Of a DNA stretch of 64,000 nucleotides, positions 12,601 through 24,759 are shown piece by piece; within the stretch, counting starts at the first letter, position 1; each line of letters starts with the position of its first letter. The translations under genes were made by a program, and so were the position numbers. The notes beneath the pieces were generated by a model. The model searched no databases and was not told the DNA's origin. It saw only the letters and a program-made list of their open reading frames with translations. The DNA is taken from the NCBI GenBank assembly GCA_045837725.1, contig JBEWZL010000076.1:124001-188000 (forward strand). Direction: 5' to 3'. The stretch comes from Vermamoeba vermiformis (lineage: Eukaryota; Tubulinea; Echinamoebida).

Positions 12601-14136
12601 TGAAGCAATGCCAGGCAAGCAAGGGGACCATTGAACATCGAAGTTCCAGTTGTTGCTAACATCAACCTAGAATTGGAATTAAAACCAAAATTCAAATAAA
12701 TAATCTAATATTATCTATAAACGGAAAGTACTTTGGTAGGTCACTAATTAATTTTATAATTAAATTATTAAAATTATTACCTCGCTCAAAATAGAAGCCT
12801 TGTTGGTGTCCCAGCACAAAGTTCTGTTGTCTTTGCCGCTGCTGAGCAACAAAGAAGAGTCGAATTGGCACCAAGACAACGACAAAACACCCTTGGTGTG
12901 ACCTTGGAAGGACTACAATAACGATTAGAATTAGGATCGAGAAAGCGCGGCGCTGGATGTGGCTTACCTGGCTAGGAGCCAAAGCGTTCTGCAAGTCCCA
13001 AAGAGCAATATCAGGCTGCTCGTCGTCTTCACTAGCAGTAACAAGACGAGTGGTAGCGATAGGACTCCAAGCCAAAGCACGGCAAGTAACGCGTCGAGCG
13101 GGATCGCTGAAGGTCAAAGCCGGTCTCTTAGCACGAAGATCCCAAACAATAGTGACACCGTTGTAGCCGACAGTAGCAAGAATCTAATATATTGCATAAA
13201 TAATTATAAGATCATTATAGCATTAAAATAGAGGACCTCTAACTGCGCGTAACGCAAATTTTTTCTTTTGATATTGCGGGCGTAGCATATATATTTTTAT
13301 GATTTTTAGTATCTCTTACGTGAGGAGCATTTTCTTGCTTGTTCCAAGCAACGCAGGTGACGTCGGCTTTGAATCCGGATGGCTTAGTGCCAGGAGTGTA
13401 GACCGAGGGCTTAGAAGGGTTTGATAAATCCCAAATAAATACCTAAATATTTAGATTAGCATTTGCAAGGCTAATCAATTGCAATCAGCGGTCAAGGCCG
13501 ATATTTCTCGATCAGCGGAATTTTACGTACTTCACCACCAGGACCGCCAGAAGCAAGCAATTGAGGTTGGAAAGGATTGAAGTCCAATGCCTGTACGGGA
13601 CCAGTGTGGCTTTCAGCTGTAGCAATCAAAGATTCTTCTTCTCCGCTGAAAATTAACGAAAAAATAAATTAGAAATATTGTATAATCGTAAAAGCATGCA
13701 AAAAAATCCTCGTAATTATGGGTAATATTAGTGCAATGATTATTGCGAGCTGAAAAATTTTGGTTGATTTTCCCGACGTCAGCTCAAAAATTTTCAGATG
13801 ATACTTTTTGACTTACGCGATGATTGCAGCAGGGTTATACAAGTTAATAACACCATTAGCCAAACCACCAGCAATAATACCATATTTATAAGTTTCAGTA
13901 TCCTTGCTAGGAGTCCAAGCCAATTTGTGGAATCTATCGCTGGATTTGATGGCACCCAACAACTTCATTTCGCTGTTCTTCTCGGTCAAATCGACTCCAA
14001 ATATTTCAAGTGAGCCAGTAGCATCAAAATCCTGGCTCATAGTGCCAGCGACAGTACCAGCTGCGATCAAACGCGGCTGATGCTTCAGAGGACTCCATGC
14101 CACTGTAGCGCTACGACTAATTTCGTTGACTTTCAT
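9678..14136 (-). CDS. SEC31: Sec31, COPII outer-coat subunit
   Basis: Component of the Sec13-Sec31 cage that shapes ER-to-Golgi vesicles. Eleven exons code for about 1,170 residues. Start [20 protein letters not shown] (ATG at 14136). The N-terminal third is a WD40 beta-propeller ([52 protein letters not shown]). The blade-insertion region for Sec13 and the alpha-solenoid follow ([40 protein letters not shown]). The last large exon (about 10912-9678) is the Pro/Gly-rich region that binds Sec23, with many PPPM and PPP strings. It ends in a conserved helical domain ([20 protein letters not shown] to QKFQL). An acidic stretch ([13 protein letters not shown]) precedes the solenoid. All introns are short GT-AG. 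No defects seen. Confidence 0.95.
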
Positions 14137-14545
14137 TATTATAGACTATTATAATGAAGTGTGTTTGAGTCGTTGTAAAAATTCAAAATAACTGCTAACT
14201 GAACAACAGACTGACGAAGCCAAATTAATTCTTCGACGTCGTAAAGAACTCAAACTTTAATACGGATATTCTCTACTAGAAAAAAGAGGAGGGGGCAAAT
14301 TTCTTTGGGTGGATCCTTAGGAGGGAGAAATCCGCATCTACCGACCCAGCAGAGGGCTCGAGTTATTTGTTGACCGAACTTCTCTATTAAATATGCATCA
14401 TATTGATTATTTGGTAAATAGGTCTAACGAGTTGTCATTGTTCTAACTGAGTTTTAATGATTTTGAAACTATAAACAAACTTGAATCGTAACTAACAGGC
14501 TATTAACAGTATTATAATACGAACGAATTAATTAATTAATATTCG
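14137..14545. other. Intergenic, no gene seen
   Basis: Upstream of Sec31 and downstream of the NOPCHAP1-like gene, both minus strand. AT-rich near 14520-14550. No feature recognised. Confidence 0.5.
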
Positions 14546-15307
14546 TTAATTATTTGGCCGTCCATCGACTTCTTGAATTAATTTCTTTGACGTATTGCTG
14601 TTTTTCTTTTCAGTTTGATTGTTATTATTCTCTTCTTCATCATCGTCCTCTTCGTCGCTGAAATTTTCATCATCTTCTTCGTCACTAGTTGGAATACCCA
14701 AATCCTGCAAAGCAGATCGAGATTAGTTCCGATCGAAAGTGAGATCGAGTTTGACGCACCATTTGAATATAAGGCTTATCCTCATCAACTTGCTCAATAT
14801 TAACTGCATCGGGATTCTTGGAAATATCTTCCTCGAGCTTTTTATTGGCCTGTTCCATTAGAGGCAGAAACGCTTTGACACGATCCAAGACTGTTTGAAA
14901 GAAAATCATTATTAAGCCGTAAACTATTACTAAAAAATGCACACTAATTTATTATTGTAACCAATAATCATTAGACTGTTGTTTAAAAAGTAGATCAGAT
15001 GTAAATCCAGATCGGATCACACCAACAAAATTAAATAATTTAAATTTATTTACCTTTACTTCGTTCTGGCTTTGTAATGACTACTTTGTTCTTATTAATC
15101 AAGAACGGCGCATCTACAAGAAATAGACAAGATCAGCAATCAAAAACCCGCAATAAAAAACAGTTACAAAATCGGAGATATGATCTAATATTTTTAGTGC
15201 TATATTATCTATTATCAAATACCTGGATTTGGATCGATGTAAAACAAGGCTTTGGACGATTGCTGTCGATTGTCTGTGCCGTTTTTATCTTCTTTATTAT
15301 GCTCCAT
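14546..15307 (-). CDS. NOPCHAP1: NOPCHAP1 (C12orf45)-like nucleolar protein chaperone
   Basis: Short acidic-tailed protein of four exons. Exon 1 starts MEHNKEDKNGTDNRQQSSKA and includes ALFYIDPNPG; exon 2 has DAPFLINKNKVVITKPERSK; exon 3 has VLDRVKAFLPLMEQANKKLE and VNIEQVDEDKPYIQM; exon 4 is an acidic tail (SDEEDDENFSDEEDDDEEE). The core resembles human NOPCHAP1, which reads LLDQVQTFLPQMARANEKL and later NIENIDG...VIQMD. In other eukaryotes this factor helps assemble box C/D snoRNP core proteins with the R2TP complex. The assignment rests on remembered similarity over about 45 residues, so it is good but not certain. Divergent from Vti1 with a 462 bp shared upstream region. Confidence 0.75.
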
Positions 15308-15769
15308 GTCTATATAATGGGAGTAATGTTCGTACTCTACAATTTAGTAATAAAATGAAGCACGATCCAAAAAATAAGAAAGTTGACCGGTCAAACTATT
15401 GAAGAACGGTAATAAGCGACATTGAACGAAGTTACAGACAACGTTAGCTATTGAAGACGTAGTAATATGACTGGAAAGGTGTTGAGATTGCGCTAGCGGT
15501 CGATTGAATCGAGAGGTTTCGTTCTTGCGCAATTTAACAATTTATTTGAATCCAAAAGCAACAACTCAACTTCTCTTAAGTGAGCAAAGATTGCTTCTAT
15601 TATTATTTGGTGCAATAGTAGATAAGGTAATTAGACGATATAATGGAAGATACTACCCAGATCTTTTCGATCTTTCGTGTCATTATTATAAAAGACTGAT
15701 ACGTATTCTAATATTTATATAATTATTAATTATTACCGCTTATTAATATTATCATTATTGAGCAGTGCA
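15308..15769. promoter_or_regulatory. Divergent promoter region (NOPCHAP1-like / Vti1)
   Basis: Only 462 bp separate the two start codons. Short frames here look like noise. A shared, possibly bidirectional promoter is inferred from position only. Confidence 0.4.
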
Positions 15770-17073
15770 ATGGATTTGTTTGAAAATTACGAAAAGGAGT
15801 TGCAATTAGCGGTGGACACAGCCACTAAAAAAGTTCGTCAATTATCCTCTGTTACTGGAGGTAAGTAAATTACATACGTTATTCTATTTATTAAATTATT
15901 AGGATTATTAAACGAATAATTGGCTAGATCGAAATGAAAATTACTCGTCTATTTCAATTTTATCGTATATAATTAACTTTATCTATATAGAACGCAGAAA
16001 AATTATTTTGCAAGAAATTGATGCAGAAATTGAAAATATCAGAGACTTGGTAAGTCTTAACTCGGCTAGATTTCAGCGTAGCACATCTACGGCTTGCTTT
16101 ACCATGCACAATCTCAATTTTGCAACGCCAAATAATGAATAGCTATAACTATAGCAGCATAAAATAGCTTGATATTGTTGGATGGTTCAACCTCGCTAGA
16201 ACTCCGTGTTAACTTTGTTTCTATATTTAGATGGACAATATGCGTCACGTGGCCCGCAACAGCCGAGGCAGCGATGCAATGAATGTGCGCATTAAGGACT
16301 ACGATCGCAAAGTCGATGTATTGACACGTGAACTGAACGCTACTCGCAATCAAACCAATCGATCAGACTTGATGGCTGGTGCTACTGGCAGAAAGTTCGG
16401 AGATATCGAGGTACGCTCTTTGCACTTAATATTTCCTTATTAGGCAATAACCAAACCTCTAACACAAAATACTACCATTGCGACCTCATTACTTGTCTCA
16501 CCTTGCGCGCTCTATCTAAAACAAATTTACTGCTTCCAGCATTAACATTGAATTTTATTTGCAGGCCCAAGAAGGAGATCAACGACAAAAGATTCTTGCT
16601 GGCAATCAAAAGCTGTTTGAGGGCTCCGAACGATTGAACGAGACGCAACGTATTGCTTACGAAAGTGAATCTATTGGCACACAGACTATTATCGATCTTA
16701 AGCGACAGAAGGATACTCTTTTGCGTGCTCGAGATGGTGTAAGTAATCTCACACTTTTTCTACGAGTTAAGGACCCGATCGGATCCGCAACTTTTTGTGC
16801 TTGCACATTTTTTCTGCTGCCCTCTAATCGAACAATATTTTATATCGATACTCTACCGTGGGTTGTCTATGCCATATATTAATACTAATGATGTGCTATT
16901 CAATGTAGTTGGAAGACATCGATGACAATGTGACTACTACACGAAAAGTTTTGGGAGCTATGTCACGACGTGTCGCTACGAACAACGTTATTTTGGCATT
17001 GATTATTCTCATATTGTTCGCTACTATCTGTCTCATCGTTTGGTTCAAATGGCTCAGACACCTCATCCAATAA
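15770..17073 (+). CDS. VTI1: Vti1-type Qb-SNARE
   Basis: Vesicle fusion SNARE of the Golgi/endosome pathway. Five exons. Start MDLFENYEKELQLAVDTATK, typical of Vti1, with the N-terminal Habc helices across exons 1-4 (EIDAEIENIRDL, RNQTNRSDLMAG). The SNARE heptad region is SERLNETQRIAYESESIGTQ through LEDIDDNVTTTRKVLGAMSR. A single C-terminal membrane anchor (NNVILALIILILFATICLIV) and a short basic end WFKWLRHLIQ follow. Asp occupies the zero-layer position in LEDIDDNV, as in Vti1 relatives. Introns are GT-AG. Confidence 0.92.
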
Positions 17074-17595
17074 GCGCAAGATCTCAGGTACCTTTATTAT
17101 CTTGCCGGCCTTTTTGTTATTGTTATACGTAGATTGTTATCTAAGATGCTTTTATGCGATTTGATGTGCAGCGAGTGCTTCACATTGGATTGTCTGACGT
17201 GTCTTGGATCACGCGATCTGCACCCAAAATGTACATAAAACAATATTTCTAAACCTATCCAGAGTCCAAATGACCTCACATCATCTTACTGCCCCCATCT
17301 ACAATCCATAGTGCTGTAATAATGCACTGTGGCTAACCTCCCTACAGATCACAAGATTCAACAAATGAGCGGATGCGTTCAACCAGGGTTTGCAATTCTG
17401 CTTACTGACTAACCGGTTTGCTCTTCCGTAGTACACCTGTACACTATAGATACGCTATGCGTTGGTTGATTCAACGAATATGACACTATTTTGAGACATG
17501 CACGGACCTTTGACTATGTTTGACTTTGTTCGTCACCTTGTTTTGTTCGATTTTTCCGTGTGCGAGTTTTAGTATTTTCAATTCAAACAGCAACC
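17074..17595. other. Intergenic, no gene seen
   Basis: Terminal region of Vti1 and presumed promoter of OSTC. Nothing else supported. Confidence 0.5.
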
Positions 17596-18051
17596 ATGGA
17601 AGCATTATATCGTGGATTGGAATTGCCCTTTTATATTTTTAGGGTGCCCAATTTGAAGCTCAAAACGCCTCAAATCCCAGATTTGGCTCCTATGACCGTG
17701 TTCTACTTGGTCTTCCTCTCTTACTTCTTGGTCGCATCTGGCGTCGTTTATGATATTATTTCAGACGCCCCTGCTATGGGTCAAGTCACTGACGAAGTCA
17801 CTGGTGCTCAAAAGCCCGTTGTATTTATGAAGTACAGAGTCAATGGCCAATTCATCTACGAAGGATTGGCTGCTGGAATGTTGTTTTCGCTTGGAGGACT
17901 TGGATTTATTATTTTGGACAAAGCAAACAACAAGGGCATCTCCGAACGAGACCGTTACGTGCTCATGTTTGCCGGTGGAGGCGCCATCTTGTTGGCTTAC
18001 AACCTTTTGATTGTATTCTTGCGAATTAAGATCCCTGGCTACCAAGGATAA
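17596..18051 (+). CDS. OSTC: OSTC, oligosaccharyltransferase complex subunit
   Basis: Small ER membrane subunit (DC2/OST3-OST6 family) that links the STT3A-type oligosaccharyltransferase to the translocon for N-glycosylation. A single intronless ORF of 151 residues from MEALYRGLELPFYIFRVPNL. It keeps family strings seen in human OSTC: PNLKLKTP, SYFLVASGVVYDII, KYRVNGQFIYEGLA, GGLGFIILDKAN and IKIPGYQG. Three hydrophobic helices, including FYLVFLSYFLVASGVVYDII, AAGMLFSLGGLGFIILD and LMFAGGGAILLAYNLLIVF. Length matches the family. Its lack of introns is unusual in this window. Confidence 0.96.
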   Translation: MEALYRGLELPFYIFRVPNLKLKTPQIPDLAPMTVFYLVFLSYFLVASGVVYDIISDAPAMGQVTDEVTGAQKPVVFMKYRVNGQFIYEGLAAGMLFSLGGLGFIILDKANNKGISERDRYVLMFAGGGAILLAYNLLIVFLRIKIPGYQG

Positions 18052-19008
18052 GAAGAATATTCTTTGGCAACGGTACATGCTTTCCCACGAGTTAATCATG
18101 TAAAACAGCTTTATAAAATAATTTTGAAAATTTTTAATCCAAAAAATATCTTTGACCTTATGGACTGTTTCAGGTCCATAATTATAACTAACATTTAGCA
18201 AAAATATTGTAAAGCAACAAAATAATGACTGGAAGAATATTACAGCAAGTGAGAGTGGAAAACAAAAACAGGATGCGCACGCACCAACAACTCAACAGCA
18301 CAACTTAATATAAGCAGCAATCAATCGGGTCTCGCTTACAGCCACAGTTTAGTACCAATAGATGCATTTGAGGTGATTACACGAAGCGAACAAAGTGTTG
18401 ACGTGTCGATCGAGGTGACTACCTACAGCAGCTCCTGTGTCACCACCGTAATTCTTTTATCTCATGACTTTACGATATTCAAGGTCACGGTAGATGTGGT
18501 TAACGTTCAATATGTTTCATTATCATCTTTTATAACCGAGGATCAGAAAGGCGAGCGAATCTAAGTAGCTGGTCCTAGCTTCTTGTTCAGAGTTCTGAGG
18601 GATCGACATATCTTTACAAGTACTATGCTTTACTTGTTTTGGCTATAGTGTTAAATATTTATTCGAGACTACAGGTTGCTTTATACATGGGTTGTTGAGT
18701 GGATTCGATAATTATTTTAATTACATGTTGCCAGGTCGTTTCTTCAATTGTTCAAGACTACAATAAAGAGTTAATATGTAGTTGATTATAATATTGAGCT
18801 TATTTAAGCCAAGCGCACAGTTGTAATTAGTAGACGATCACGCGTATCTGGCGCAAAAAGCAACGCCATAATTTTTAAATAATTCAATTAAATATCTAAT
18901 GTATTAATTATAGTAATAATAGCCAATATACACGTAAAATACAATATTTTGAGGGTTGAATTCATTCAAAAATAAAAATAAAAAATTAGATAATTATTAC
19001 ATTCTCGA
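18052..19008. other. Intergenic, no gene seen
   Basis: 957 bp with only short, low-quality frames; the long minus-strand frame at its left end is the antisense of OSTC. AT-rich at 18880-19010. Confidence 0.5.
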
Positions 19009-19239
19009 TTATTCAACTAATACATACCGAGAACGTTGTTTAGTAACTTCATCGACTAAAGTATAGTTCCAGGATTTCCATTGCTTCCAAGGGATTTGAA
19101 TTTTACGTAAAAACAAAGATCGACCTCGTTTAACGTGTCTCTTTGCTTGTTGAACATTATTCATGCCGTTCTTAGTGAACTCTCTTCTGAGCACGTTGAG
19201 AGCGGCTTCCCAGTTACCGTTGGGGATTGGGATCTTCAT
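19009..19239 (-). CDS. Small basic protein, possibly mitochondrial ribosomal protein bS21m
   Basis: 76-residue intronless ORF starting MKIPIPNGNWEAALNVLRRE. The order of a short strand, a helix with NWEAALNVLRREFTKNGM and then an Arg/Lys-rich stretch (AKRHVKRGRSLFLRK) resembles the S21 ribosomal protein plan (multi-residue helix followed by a basic tail). The C-terminal KQWKSWNYTLVDEVTKQRSR is not typical of bacterial S21. No obvious presequence. It may be a mitoribosomal subunit or an unrelated basic protein; the identification is tentative. Divergent from the first PA-7TM gene. Confidence 0.5.
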   Translation of the reverse strand: MKIPIPNGNWEAALNVLRREFTKNGMNNVQQAKRHVKRGRSLFLRKIQIPWKQWKSWNYTLVDEVTKQRSRYVLVE

Positions 19240-19815
19240 GGTTGTTCTTGCTCGAAATAATAATCAACTAAATGCTTCAGCTCTTTTGAATACCACACCT
19301 CAGCGATGATTGACGACCACAAAGTGTGATGCAAATATCAGCGTCCACTGAGCAGTAGCAAGAATGAGTGCAGGAACAAGACGTCCTGTTTTGAGGAAGT
19401 TCTGCATCTAAGATGGAATAGTAAAACTCCACTATCGTGCAACTATTCCAAAATAACAAGATAATTAATTATTACATTATTTGGCGTCTGCATTTGTAAG
19501 TTTATCAATTTAATCAACCCGCTGATAATTTTTATCATCGGCTTTTTAACAACAACGATATTGCGAGCAGCTAAGGAATTGACGCGACAGTCCCCGGTTA
19601 ATTTAGATACATTATTTACGATATTAATAATACCATGATAGTGGTTCTATTTTTACTGCACTTCTTGTCCCAATAGTGAGATTCACTCAGGGTGTTGGGT
19701 ACATGTGTCAGGGCTGTGAAACGAATTTAATAATGTCGAGGCAAATTCTGTAGGATAAATTTTAAAGCAAGAAGAGCAATACCAGTACCAGTGCAAAGAG
19801 GCCGAGAAAAATAAC
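19240..19815. other. Divergent intergenic region, no gene seen
   Basis: Between the S21-like gene and PA-7TM copy A. Short frames on the minus strand look spurious. Confidence 0.5.
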
Positions 19816-21993
19816 ATGTTCTCAACGCACACTTGGCGGATCGTGTGTCTCGGAACACGTAAGTTTAACTCACATACTACCCTATAAATGTGTTTAGCTA
19901 GTCGCTCACATGATATTATTCCTTAGTGCTCATTTGTTCTTGCATGGGACTCGAAGTTACAGCACCTGAAAGTATAGCCCACACGGTAATAAATTTTCTC
20001 TCCTACCACGATAGATTATCTCTTTATTTATTAAGGGTATAATAACGATGATCTAGCAATGCCTTAATATTGCTGGGGTAATATATTAATAATTGTTTAT
20101 CGAGCAATGGTATACGAAAGTTGATCTCAGCAAACACTGTATGAAAGTGCCAATAATGCTAATCACGTTGATAGGTGTTCAATGCACCGCGATATCGATG
20201 GGTGGGACCAGAGGATTGGAGCTTCGATGTGACAGGACAGCTGGTCGATGAAAGGGACACGGATCTTGTCGAAAGGTATGAAAGTACCATGATTTGTACA
20301 AGATTCGTTAAATTCGATTTTAAACGATCTGAATATGCATGAACGCATCGAAATTCGACGCAAATTGAATTTAATTAATTTGACGCAGGATCGTTCTAGT
20401 TGGTTACACGCCGGCAAGAGAAAAAAGCCAAAAAATCGAAAGCCTTTGGCGTATGAATGTTTCAGCTATAGTGCTGGTACCCGACTCTGCTCCAGGTGAG
20501 TCTAACTCATTAATTAGGGTATTTTCCGGTTAAATCACAACGCATCCAAATTCAGTATACTGCATTTCAGCTTTTATCGATAAAAACCTTTAGCGGTACG
20601 TTTATTTCAGTTGATCTTACTGGCTTGAACAATTATGCACGGGTCACACTTCAATATGATGTCTTGGTACCAACTGTAATGATCTCGAACTTCACGTGGC
20701 AACAGATCCGTACTTGGCTTGATGATGGATTGAATATAACGGTGCGAGTAACTTCTACTGGTACGAGTCTATATGGAATATTTTTAGACTTTAGGTGGTG
20801 CAAAACACTTTCCTAACGTAACTGCAGATGTAAACCAATGGGATCTCATGATGCACTCCGGGGCAATGGTCTTCTATTCAGTATTCCTATCTGCGTTTAC
20901 CGCAACTTGCATCGGACTTGCCGCGTACAAGTTGATTATGTTCGTGCGTGCTAAGGGCTGTCAAGAGTCGATCCCGCAAACCATGCTCATCTTCGAAATC
21001 GTCGCTAACACTCGTAAGCTTACTAATGCTTGTTCGATTATAATAATATATATGTAATTAACGGCTATAATATTGTTTTAGTTCGTCTGTTCCCTTGTGC
21101 GGTGGATCCGCTTCAGTCGCGTACTCTCTTGCCATATATGGCTATTCAGGTGTTCTATACCATTAGCTGGCCGTTCGTTATAATTAATTTGCTATTAATA
21201 AGCTTCTATTGGTACGTCCCTTTGAATTTTGAAACTTACCTAACCTAGCTACGTTACACAACAATGAGCTGATTATGCTTTTTAGGCACGAATTAATGCA
21301 AAAATCGTCGTTGACTATGAACACATTCTTATCCAAACTACGCATACCATTCTGGATCATCTTCGCTCTGCTACTCGCACTTGATCTCACTCAAAGTCTA
21401 CTTCGTGGCCTTCTGTTCGAATTGAAGACGTTCTTAACTATCGTAGGCGTCATATATATAGTATTTGGCCTATTGTGCGTTATATTCTACATTTACACTG
21501 GTACAAGGTTAACGCGTACAATGACTAAAGTCTCGAAGAAGATGGTCAATTCAAATAGATTAGAGCGACTCAAAAAGGTACGTAGTAGCATTTAGCCAAT
21601 AAGGTATGATTGATTTTATGCTATATAAAGTTTTGCAACAATTTTGTAGCGAGACGGATCCATTTTCCGACAACGGTCTATTTTTAAAATTAAATTCTAT
21701 TTTTAACAGTATCTTTTTAGACATCAAGATTTATCTATGCAAGTGCAGGAGGTGTTATTGTGTGGCTAATAGCTGTAGCTGTTGGTGGTCTAACCTCAGC
21801 GTTTTGGATCCCCTGGGGCTTTTTCAGCGTATGGATTGTTGCTTTCACGTCTGTCACGTTCATCAGTTTGATGCAAATACTCGCCATTCATGAACCGAAT
21901 TCGTTGTGCGGAGTGCCTAGAACTTCTACAGATGTCTCGCTGTCGAAGCCAGGGAACAATGGATCGTCATTTAATGGTTCAGTACGAGTTTGA
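19816..21993 (+). CDS. PA-like ectodomain / seven-helix membrane protein, copy A
   Basis: First of five paralogues. Nine exons, about 455 residues. Exon 1 plus the start of exon 2 encode a signal peptide (MFSTHTWRIVCLGT, LLICSCMGLEV). Exons 3-5 form a PA-like domain: YRWVGPEDWSFDVTGQLV, IVLVGYTP, then VPTVMISNFTWQQIRTWL and the sequon-bearing LNITVRVTST. Exons 6-9 carry hydrophobic helices, e.g. MVFYSVFLSAFTATCIGLAA, YTISWPFVIINLLLISFYWY, FWIIFALLLALDLTQSLL and GVIVWLIAVAVGGLTSAF. Family motifs are AKGCQESIPQTMLI and AVDPLQSR. The short polar tail ends NGSVRV. A signal peptide plus the sequon places the N-terminus outside. Function unknown; receptor-like by topology. Confidence 0.85.
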
Positions 21994-22337
21994 GTTGTTG
22001 TAATATATGCGCGAGTTGTACAGGTAAATACAATTATATTTTTATAGTACTTTAGTGGTGGTGCCGACAGTTTTATTTAACGGCGAAACTTTCTCCGTTG
22101 AATCCAGCGAGCAGTTACCACCGAAATCACAGAAAGTTGGTATTTGATATTCAAATTTAACAATATTAATAGTATACAGCGATTTTTATCTCACTTAAAT
22201 CTCTAGCCTTTCTTGGATTGATGATTTTGACATCTGAGAGCAAAAATCTCGTATTTGGCTTGGTGACGGAACATTGTTTAGGTCAGAATTTATAGTTTTA
22301 TAAACTGAACTAATGACGCAACAGTTAGGCCCATAGT
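21994..22337. other. Spacer between paralogues A and B
   Basis: 344 bp, no coding frame seen. Presumed terminator of A and promoter of B. Confidence 0.5.
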
Positions 22338-24453
22338 ATGAATCAATTGCCTTCTTATTTGACGTGTCTCCTTATCATTAGTAAGTTGCAAAAATTTATG
22401 AAAGATTCCCGTTTCTAATACGCGTAGTTTGTTTAAGTTCATGCAAGGCTCTACAGATTTTGGCTCCGCCTGAAGTTGCGAATATAGTAAGCATAAATGA
22501 TTATATAAACTGCCTTTATTTTAACACTTAAAAATATCTTGTTGCGAATCCAATTTTTTCGAGCGTTTTCGCGTGTACATTATGAACATAGATGTATTAT
22601 TTTATTTTTGCATATTTAACCAGCCGATTCAATTTTTTATCTTGCAATTTCGGATTAGATCGATCAGTTTATTGGCAAGTACTAATGGAGCCATTTTTAG
22701 AGGTTTGAATCTCCAAGGAGCTTTTATGTTGGACCTATGCCGTGGAGTTTTGATGTCGTCGGGGCGCTTGTGAACGACAATGCTACGGATGTCACAAACA
22801 AGTATGTCATACACAAAGCAAAATACTGTCAATATTAATAGGAAATGCGCCATCATTCCTTTATTAACGCACAGATTCGTTTTATTGTTTATACTTGATT
22901 TGATTTAACTAATTACTGTGTTTAAGGATCGTCTTGTTTAGCTATCGCTATCCAGCGACTTTACGAATGGATGAAGTGACGAGACTATGGGAAAGTGGCG
23001 CACTGGGGATAGTTATGGTGACTGATCCGTCGTTAGGTGATTTATATTACGATTAAATCGAAATTTATTCCGCCTCTAACGAAATTTCTGTTCAGTGAAT
23101 ATAACCGGATCCAGCAACTACGCCCTCGGTGATGTACAATCTGATATATTACTACCAACAGTGATGATCTCCGAAGTAACCCGTCAAATTTTGCTTGATT
23201 GGCTGGTTCAAGGCATGAACATCACTGTACGAATTACTTCTGAAGGTAGGCGCTATATGCGTCATATAAATTTATATACAATATTAATTGCTTACCAGAT
23301 CCGAATCAGTGGGATGACATGATGAGATCAGATGCGATGATTTTCTATTCGGTCTTTTTGTCAGCCTTCTCAGCGGCGTGTCTTGGCTTGGCTATTTACA
23401 AATTGTTTATGTTCGTCAAGGCTAAAGGATGCCAACAATCTATAGCCCAGACGATGCTTATTTTTGAAATCATAACTAATACAGGTAAGATCTGGATGCC
23501 GCTAAAAAGCAGATCCGTTCAAAATATTAATTTCTTCGATAGTACGGCTGATCCCTTGTGCAATCGACCCATTGCTCTCGCGTCAAATATTTCCATTTAG
23601 ATTTGGCGCGTTCTTCTTTACAATGAGCTGGCCGTTCTTAATGATCAACTTGTTATTGTTGAGCTTTTATTGGTACGTCTACAATGCCTCAAATAACGAT
23701 GAGATTCTCGTTAATAATGCTATTTCCGTTATAGGCAAGAGTTAATGCTCAAATCATCGCTCGTTATCAACACATTTTTGAACAAGTTGAAAGTGCCTTT
23801 TTGGGTCATTTTTGGCTTGCTTCTTGCTATCGAAGTGAATAGTAACGTCATTAGAGGCTTTGGGTTCGACCCCGCGATATCAGTGCTGATTATCAGTGGG
23901 TTCTATCTGTTGCTTGGCACCTTCTGCGTGATCTACTACATCGTTACTGGCACGAGACTTGTTTTGAGTCTCAATCGAGCCACGAAGGCTTTTGTATCGA
24001 GCAAGCGAGCACAACGATTGCAGCGAGTACGTACATAGTGTGATAATATCAGAAACTGAAATTATTCGGCTCTACCTGATCTGGATTTGAATTTTTCCGT
24101 TTCTGCTTTCTTTCAGAAAAAGCGATGTAATTTTAACTCTCTTTGTTTAGACGTCAAGGTTTATCTACGTGGTCGCTGCTGCTGTCATTTGTTGGCTAGT
24201 TATCATTTCGCTCAGTTTGACGGACTTGTTCTGGCTGCCTTGGGGCTATTATGGCATTTGGTTCTCGCAATTCTTTATCATCACGTTCATTAGTCTTATG
24301 CAGCAGCTCGCTATTCAAGAGCCAAACTCCGCTTGCTCGATCAAGAGTTCCCAGCGGTCTACGGGTACATCTGGCAAATCGAACCAAGAAAATCGCTTGA
24401 GTACCAAAGAAACTCCGCTGACGGGTGCTACTCCGTTAACTCAAGAAGTGTAA
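22338..24453 (+). CDS. PA-like ectodomain / seven-helix membrane protein, copy B
   Basis: Same exon plan as copy A; exon 1 (22338-22380) is 43 nt, as in A, with the same intron phase. Signal peptide MNQLPSYLTCLLII. Ectodomain has YVGPMPWSFDVVGALVNDNA and IVLFSYRYP, then LPTVMISEVTRQILLDWLVQ and MNITVRITSE. Membrane part starts AMIFYSVFLSAFSAACLGLA with KAKGCQQSIAQTMLIFEI. It is the most divergent copy: AIDPLLSR replaces AVDPLQSR, and the connecting exons read KVPFWVIFGLLLAIEVNSNV and RFIYVVAAAVICWLVIISLS. The tail is Ser/Thr/Asn-rich and ends TPLTQEV. An apparent ORF at 22573 belongs to intron and exon 3 and is not a separate start. Confidence 0.83.
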
Positions 24454-24759
24454 TATATTTATGTGCATATGATGTTAAATAAAATGAGGTTTGTTTACCG
24501 GATGTAGATCGCTCTCCCTTATGTATTTGTAAATATGACTATTCATGAAACGAACGCAGATGCTCTTGCAAACACTATTAAAGAATTAATTCCTTAACTG
24601 TCAGATTCAAAAGCAGATTGCGGAGCTGCTTTTACTCCGGTGACACGAACCAAAGAATCACAACTGACTTCTTGATTGTTTCAAAACGACGAAAATAGGT
24701 TCAATCGTAATCTTGTGACATAGACAAAAGCACAACTTGTACATATAGTTCTTCGGCAA
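24454..24759. other. Spacer between paralogues B and C
   Basis: 306 bp, no coding frame seen. Confidence 0.5.

Noticed and set aside
22573-22773. ORF MYIMNIDVLFYF as an independent start for copy B
   Set aside because: It lies in an intron and reads exon 3 in the wrong frame; a proper signal-peptide exon exists at 22338.
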